Assembly (NCBI GenBank): GCA_021811865.1
Contig: JAKAQB010000033.1
Coordinates: 1-36,031 of the forward strand
From: Actinomycetes bacterium
GTDB lineage: Bacteria; Actinomycetota; Acidimicrobiia; Acidimicrobiales; Palsa-688
Reading direction: 5' to 3'
DNA length: 36,031 nt
Of this stretch, positions 32,149 through 36,031 are shown in pieces. Position numbers and translations under genes: made by a program. The number at the start of each line of letters is the position of its first letter. Position 1 is the stretch's first letter. Below the pieces are notes generated by a model that ran no database searches, was not told the origin of the DNA, and saw nothing but the letters and a program-made list of their open reading frames with translations.

Positions 32149-32817
32149 ATGGCCCGCAGGATCCTCCTGCTCGGCGGTGACGACCCCCTCGTTCGCAAGG
32201 TCGGGCTGCTCGCCGGAGAGCTCGGGATGGTCCTCGACACCGATGGGGACGGTGCCGCCCCGGCGACGGAGCCCGCCGTCGTCGTCGTCGACCTCGCCGC
32301 GCCGGATGCCCTCGAGGTGCTCGCCCTCTGGCGGAAGGAGGCGCCAGAGGCCCTGCTCGTCGCCCACCTCGCCGTCCCCCACCGAGACCTGTGGGAGGCA
32401 GCCGAGCGGCTCGGCTGCGACCTCGTGACGAACCGTGGCGCTCTCGTCGCCCGGCTCCGAGACCTCTTGTCCGGGGGCGCCGCGCTCGGCCGGCACCTCT
32501 TCCCTCTCCTCGACGCCGCCGACGTCGCCGGCCGCCTCGGCCTCGTCTGCCGTACGGCCACGACCCCGGCTGGGCCCGTCGCGCTCTACCAGGTCGACGG
32601 CGTGCTCAGCTGCGTCGCCGACGTCTGCCCGCACGCAGGTGCCACGGTGTCGGAGGGAGCGCTCGACGGGTCTGTCGTCACCTGCCCCGCTCACGGCAGC
32701 CGCTTCGACGTCGCCACGGGCGAGCGGCTCCGCGGGCCGGCCGACTCCGGGCTCGAGAGATTCGAGGTCGTGGAGCGAGAGGGCAGGATCCAGCTCGTCT
32801 GGTCGGGCCGCCAGTAG
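32149..32817 (+). CDS. Rieske 2Fe-2S protein with receiver-like N-terminal domain
   Basis: A 222-residue protein from ATG 32149; the frame is open further upstream, but that part overlaps dsrE and has no similarity. The C-terminal half (about 128-222) is a Rieske ferredoxin: C160-x-H162 (CPH) and C179-x2-H182 (CPAHGSRFD). The N-terminal half (1-110) opens with RRILLLGGDDPLVRK, has a VVVVDLAAPDALEVLAL strand-helix where response regulators carry the phospho-acceptor aspartate, and ends with a helix like the last helix of a receiver. No cytochrome or oxygenase partner is adjacent. It may pass electrons or act as a redox switch for the sulfur island (inference). Confidence 0.82.
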   Translation: MARRILLLGGDDPLVRKVGLLAGELGMVLDTDGDGAAPATEPAVVVVDLAAPDALEVLALWRKEAPEALLVAHLAVPHRDLWEAAERLGCDLVTNRGALVARLRDLLSGGAALGRHLFPLLDAADVAGRLGLVCRTATTPAGPVALYQVDGVLSCVADVCPHAGATVSEGALDGSVVTCPAHGSRFDVATGERLRGPADSGLERFEVVEREGRIQLVWSGRQ

Positions 32818-32935
32818 GTCCCTTCTCAGACGGTGCCCGGTAGGTCGGCCCCGACGCACCCCCCCCCTTCCGCCAACCCCCTAGATCTCACGATCGAGCC
32901 GTGCCCCTTCATCGTCCGCCCGACGCCAGCTGACT

Positions 32936-32954
32936 TCATCAATTTTGTTGATGA
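32936..32954 (+). promoter_or_regulatory. AT-rich inverted repeat before the TasA-like gene
   Basis: TCATCAA (32936-32942), TTTTG, TTGATGA (32948-32954): perfect 7-bp arms in an AT-rich patch about 95 nt before the ATG at 33049. No T-run follows. It is a probable operator; no clear -35/-10 pair was identified beside it. Confidence 0.45.
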
Positions 32955-33048
32955 CAGCCGTGGTGGGCGAGCCGAAGCTGGCCAGGACGAACCAGGCCGC
33001 CCTGACACGAGCGTTGCTCGAGTGGGGCAGGCGAGGAAGGAGCACCCT

Positions 33049-33780
33049 ATGAAAATGCGAATCCCGTTGGTCGCCGGCGCGGCCGGCGCCGGCGCGCTGG
33101 CGCTCGTGCTGGTGGGGCCCGGCTCCTTCGCCAGCTTCACGAGCTCGGTGGTGGCGAACCAGTCGATCAAGTCGGGAACGTTCCAGCTGGAGGCGGTCGC
33201 TGGGCAGCCATCGGTCTCCGGACCGCTGATCGGCGACGCCAACACGATCGGCCAGCCGATTCTCAACTCATCGACCGGCGGCGAGCCGGCCGTCCCCGAC
33301 GGCAACAGCGTCAGCTTCCAGCTGTGGAACGTCAACCCTGGTGACACATACACCGAGCCTCTCACCATCTACGACGTGGGCACGCTTCAGGGCCAGGTCA
33401 ACACCGTGACCTACGCCCCCGACACGAGCACCAACGCGATGACGCTCGAGAAGTACCTGACCGTCGAGGTGCAGGTGGACGTGAACGGCACGTGGACCGA
33501 CGTCCACACCTCCACTGCCAGCGGGAGCGCCGGTACGCCATTGCCGGCGAACTCCGCTCACACCTACTACCTCGATTACAGCTTCGGCCCGCAGTTCCTC
33601 CAGCCGAACCCGAACATGTACGACGCTGCGCAGGCAAGCGCGGCGGGCTTCAGCACCAACGAGCTCTCCACCTCGTTCCGGATCGTGTTCACCTTCACCA
33701 ACAACACGGTGAACCAGAACGACGCCGAGGGCCTCAGTGCCTCGCCGTCGGTGACGTTCGACGGGACCAACACCCCATAG
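33049..33780 (+). CDS. TasA/camelysin-like secreted protein
   Basis: A 243-residue secreted protein. It has a short basic start, a hydrophobic signal segment and a GPGSFASFTSSVVA cleavage region followed by SIKSGTFQL. This is the signature of SipW-processed TasA/CalY proteins (the G-T-x-A-x-F-T pattern and a later G-T-hydrophobic strand). The mature part is beta-rich, Asn/Thr-rich and has no cysteines. TasA-type proteins form amyloid-like or pilus-like fibres in biofilm matrix. A GGAAGGAG ribosome-binding site precedes the ATG. The dedicated signal peptidase gene follows at 33898. Confidence 0.87.
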   Translation: MKMRIPLVAGAAGAGALALVLVGPGSFASFTSSVVANQSIKSGTFQLEAVAGQPSVSGPLIGDANTIGQPILNSSTGGEPAVPDGNSVSFQLWNVNPGDTYTEPLTIYDVGTLQGQVNTVTYAPDTSTNAMTLEKYLTVEVQVDVNGTWTDVHTSTASGSAGTPLPANSAHTYYLDYSFGPQFLQPNPNMYDAAQASAAGFSTNELSTSFRIVFTFTNNTVNQNDAEGLSASPSVTFDGTNTP

Positions 33781-33877
33781 CCCGCCAGCGGTCCGCATCG
33801 CCTGCCGGTCGCGACCAGCGTCCGCGGGCGGTGCGGGCGGGCCAGTGCAGTCAATGCTCATGACCGAAGGAGTCGAT

Positions 33878-33904
33878 GTGAGCGAGCGCAACGCTTCATG
33901 GTGA
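33878..33904 (+). CDS. Possible mini-ORF leading into the signal peptidase gene
   Basis: GAAGGAG (33866-33872) is placed 5 nt before a GTG at 33878 that opens an 8-codon frame ending in TGA at 33902-33904. It overlaps the ATG of the signal peptidase gene at 33898 by 7 nt. An in-frame ATG at 33854 could extend it to 16 codons. The signal peptidase start has no Shine-Dalgarno of its own, so this frame could couple translation. Chance is not excluded. Confidence 0.3.
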   Translation: MSERNASW

Positions 33905-34614
33905 GAAGGGGACAGGGCCAGCTGACATCGCTCGTTCGCCGGCTCCTCGCCTACGCAGTGCTGGCCGTGCTCGTCGGCTTCGCAGCGACCGCCGTCGCGG
34001 GCGTCGCTACGGGCAACTGGCAGATCCGGCCGATCCTGTCGGGCAGCATGAGACCCGGCTTCCCCATCGGAGGAGTGGTGGTCGCAGAGAGGGTGCCGAG
34101 CCGCAGCTTGCAGGTCGGAGACGTCGCGGTGTTCCACCCGCCCGGCGCGGTGGACGTGACCTATGTCCACCGGATCGTATGGATGCGACGACAGGGCGAC
34201 GAACTCCTCATCCGCACCAAGGGCGACGCCAATCCCGTCAACGACCCGTGGACGCTGCACCTCCGAGGGCGAGATGCGTACGAGGCCCGTTTCACCCTTC
34301 CCCTCCTCGGCTATGCCGCAGTGTGGCTGCACTCGCCGGTCGGCCGGCGTGACATGGTCGCCGTGGCGGCGGTCGCCTTCTTCATCTGCCTCGCCTCGCT
34401 CATCGTCGAGCTGGCACGGCGTGCAAGACGCTCGTCCCGCCGCCGGCCGCCCGAGGTCTCTTCACCCGCCTCCCGATCGGCCCCGCACGGGACGGCGCGT
34501 CCGCGGCTGGCGCGCGTCGCTCGCCTGGGGCTGCTCAGCGCCGACCCGTCCCGCCGCTCACATCGACGTCAGCGGACCAGGTCCCACTCCCCGGCGTCAT
34601 GGTCCGGCCGGTAG
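33898..34614 (+). CDS. SipW-type signal peptidase I
   Basis: A 238-residue membrane protease. One helix lies at about 15-36, then the catalytic serine S50 in ILSGSMRPG and the histidine H91 in TYVHRIV. The His in place of the usual Lys marks the archaeal/ER-like SipW class. TKGDANPVND is a further conserved block. A second helix lies at about 152-171, followed by a long arginine- and serine-rich tail. It should cleave the TasA-like protein encoded upstream. The tail overlaps the convergent GNAT gene by 46 nt; the tail sequence is probably not functional. Confidence 0.88.
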   Translation: MVRRGQGQLTSLVRRLLAYAVLAVLVGFAATAVAGVATGNWQIRPILSGSMRPGFPIGGVVVAERVPSRSLQVGDVAVFHPPGAVDVTYVHRIVWMRRQGDELLIRTKGDANPVNDPWTLHLRGRDAYEARFTLPLLGYAAVWLHSPVGRRDMVAVAAVAFFICLASLIVELARRARRSSRRRPPEVSSPASRSAPHGTARPRLARVARLGLLSADPSRRSHRRQRTRSHSPASWSGR

Positions 34615-35407
34615 CCGATCGCCTGGTAGATCGAGTTCGACGTCCGATTGGCGAGATCGGCGTACAGGACGACGCCGTCCGCGCCCTCCTCCCGGCCTGC
34701 AGCGCTGGCCGAGGCCGCGACGACCGCCCCGTAGCCACGGCGTCGCTGCGCCGGCGGCGTGCAGACAGGGCCGACCCGCGCCGCGCCCGCCGCCGGCGTG
34801 GTCACGGCCGCGAGCGCGACGGGCTCGCCATAGGCCTCCCACATCCAGAGCCGTCTGCCGACAAGGAGGCGATGGGCGACCTCGTAGTCGTCCTCGACCG
34901 CTGCTGTCGGCGTCGCCTCGTCATGGAAGGCGCCGAGCCACGATGCCACGAGATCGAGGTCCGCCGGGGTGCCCCGCCTCGCCGTGCCCGGGACCTCGGG
35001 CTTGCGCAGCGTCCCGAGGACGTACATGGGATCGAGGTGCGGAGGCGGGCCCCTCCGCCGCCGAGAGCGGCCCAGCGGGCGAGGAAACAGAGTGCCGCCT
35101 CCCGCTCGCCGGAGACTCCCGGCAACCCCCGGCCGCCCGCCATCAGGGCATCTGCCACAGCCTCGGCAGCACCGTCGTGGAGGCGTGAGAGGAAGAGATT
35201 GTGCGGCGGCGTGTGCATGGCGGCCCCGATGACACGCCCGGCGGACTCGACAGTGATCCAGAGCGAACCGGCGGCGAGGGGGCGGGCGCCGGTGATCGCC
35301 CCGGAGAGCTGGACGGCGATGACGTTACCGCTGTAGCGCTCCTCGTCGAGAAAGCCGCTCGCCCGTGTCGCGAACTCTGCGGGATCCTCGTCCAGCCGGA
35401 CTTCCAT
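34569..35407 (-). pseudogene. GNAT acetyltransferase interrupted by a frameshift
   Basis: Two frames on the minus strand together encode one GNAT protein. The first (from ATG 35407) starts MEVRLDEDPAEFATRA and keeps its similarity to about GGGGARL. The second continues from about HLDPMYVLGTLRKPE to the stop at 34569 and holds the acetyl-CoA-binding RRRGYG loop and NRTSNSIYQAIGYRP. The switch lies near 35040-35060 in a G/C-rich run and fits one missing base. It may be a real inactivation or a sequencing error. The substrate of this type of GNAT is unknown. Confidence 0.75.
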
Positions 35408-35483
35408 GGCGGACCCAGCCCAGAGCTGGCTCTCTTCTTCGTGCCCGACGAGGGGCTCGGTCCGGGCCGGGCCGGGCGGTGGG

Positions 35484-35765
35484 TCAGGAAGCTGCGCTGC
35501 CGCCCTGGTGGGCGAGGATGCGAGCCCGCCGCACCCGGCGGCGCTCCCGCTCGCTCATGCCGCCCCAGATGCCGAACTTCTCACCGTTGGCGATGGCGTA
35601 CTCGAGGCACTCCTCCTGCACGACGCATCCCCGACAGACCGCCTTTGCCTCCCTCGTCGACGCCCCGCGCTCGGGAAAGAACAGCTCGGGATCGACTCCC
35701 ATGCAGTTGGCGCGCCTCTGCCACGACCGATCGGGACCCTCAAAAAGCAACGATGGAACTGCCAC
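35484..35765 (-). CDS. Second WhiB-family Fe-S transcription regulator
   Basis: A 93-residue Wbl protein with cysteines C21, C44, C47 and C53 in the family spacing, GIWGG at 65-69 and the basic SERERRRVRRAR tail. The start is GTG at 35765, behind a very good GGGAGGAG ribosome-binding site. The two WhiB proteins of the window share the second half almost word for word but differ in the N-terminus. A 20-bp palindrome lies 30 nt upstream of the start. Expected to modulate the primary sigma factor. Confidence 0.93.
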   Translation of the reverse strand: MAVPSLLFEGPDRSWQRRANCMGVDPELFFPERGASTREAKAVCRGCVVQEECLEYAIANGEKFGIWGGMSERERRRVRRARILAHQGGSAAS

Positions 35766-35794
35766 CGGCGTCTCCTCCCCCTGGTGGGACTCCC

Positions 35795-35814
35795 AGCCGT
35801 GTAGTTACACGGCT
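35795..35814 (-). promoter_or_regulatory. Palindrome upstream of the second whiB gene
   Basis: AGCCGTGTA (35795-35803), 2 bp, TACACGGCT (35806-35814): perfect 9-bp arms, located 30 nt before the GTG start. No T-run, so a regulator site rather than a terminator. It could also fold as a leader hairpin. Confidence 0.6.
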
Positions 35815-35921
35815 GTAGTCATCATGTACCCATTCCTCCGGCTTCGCAAGAGGGGGGCGCCAGCGCCGCGACGGCCCCGGTGCCGTCCGTCGGTGCCTCG
35901 AGAGGCCGTTTTGGAGGTCGT

Positions 35922-36031
35922 TCAGGCGAGGCGGCGACGGGGACCAGGAGTGCGGGTGCCGGGAGCGCGCCGGTGCTCGATGAAGTCCACGAGGACGTAG
36001 TCGCCGAGCGTCTCGGGCGTGGTGAAGAAGG
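35922..36031 (-). CDS. 3' end of an unidentified gene (runs off the window)
   Basis: On the minus strand an open frame enters from beyond the window end and stops at TGA 35924-35922. The visible 35 residues read FFTTPETLGDYVLVDFIEHR followed by a basic tail. The frame shows normal high-GC codon use and a plausible beta/alpha end. Not enough sequence to name a family. Confidence 0.5.
   Translation of the reverse strand, partial: FFTTPETLGDYVLVDFIEHRRAPGTRTPGPRRRLA

Noticed and set aside
32859..32867. Run of nine C bases, considered as a frameshift or phase-variation tract
   Set aside because: It lies in the non-coding gap after the Rieske gene and no frame on either side would be switched by it.

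Overview
The window is high-GC DNA from an actinobacterium, most likely of the class Acidimicrobiia. The lineage call rests on two WhiB proteins, a UPF0182 giant membrane protein beside a PDZ/Lon-type protease, a DUF2342-type zincin, a DivIVA-domain protein, a membrane-anchored HtrA-like protein, and several genes that look leaderless (TANNNT 6-7 nt before the start codon). The family assignments come from reading motifs; no database search was possible.

Layout. Positions 1-2031 (minus): initiator tRNA with its own promoter, then a two-gene cytochrome b unit. Positions 2452-8902 (minus): UPF0182 protein, a DivIVA-like protein with a phage-gpF-like zinc motif at its C-terminus, and a PDZ/Lon-like protease. 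Positions 8891-15130: HEAT-repeat protein, MreB-like ATPase and MoaE (minus), a pseudo-HtrA, a DUF2342 metalloprotease, a small conserved protein, a WhiB protein and a formiminotransferase-like enzyme. Positions 15242-32817: the centrepiece, a sulfur-oxidation island. Positions 33049-34614: a TasA/camelysin-like secreted protein with a SipW-type signal peptidase. Positions 34569-36031 (minus): a frameshifted GNAT, a second WhiB and the 3' end of another gene.

The sulfur island runs from a divergently transcribed ArsR-family regulator through tusA, dsrE, sHdrC1, sHdrB1, sHdrA, sHdrH, a fused sHdrC2/B2 (sHdrB3-like), a lipoate ligase, a GcvH-like lipoate-binding protein (LbpA), a radical SAM protein, a second ligase, a second radical SAM protein, etfB, etfA, a membrane Fe-S oxidoreductase (EMO/EtfD-like), a small zinc-finger protein and two more LbpA proteins. 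A second promoter then drives a DsrE3-like sulfurtransferase and a Rieske protein. This matches the sulfur-oxidizing heterodisulfide-reductase-like (sHdr) pathway, in the version linked to EtfAB and EMO rather than with separate C2 and B2 genes.

Inferred working model: TusA and the DsrE proteins deliver cytoplasmic sulfane sulfur. The sHdr complex oxidises it, and LbpA acts as lipoylated carrier. The two ligases and two radical SAM enzymes attach octanoate or lipoate and insert sulfur into LbpA. EtfAB and EMO would pass electrons to menaquinone, and the cytochrome b unit near position 1 could be one downstream acceptor. The divergent promoter region at 15596-15809 carries a near-perfect 28-bp palindrome and overlapping operator-like dyads, consistent with ArsR control.
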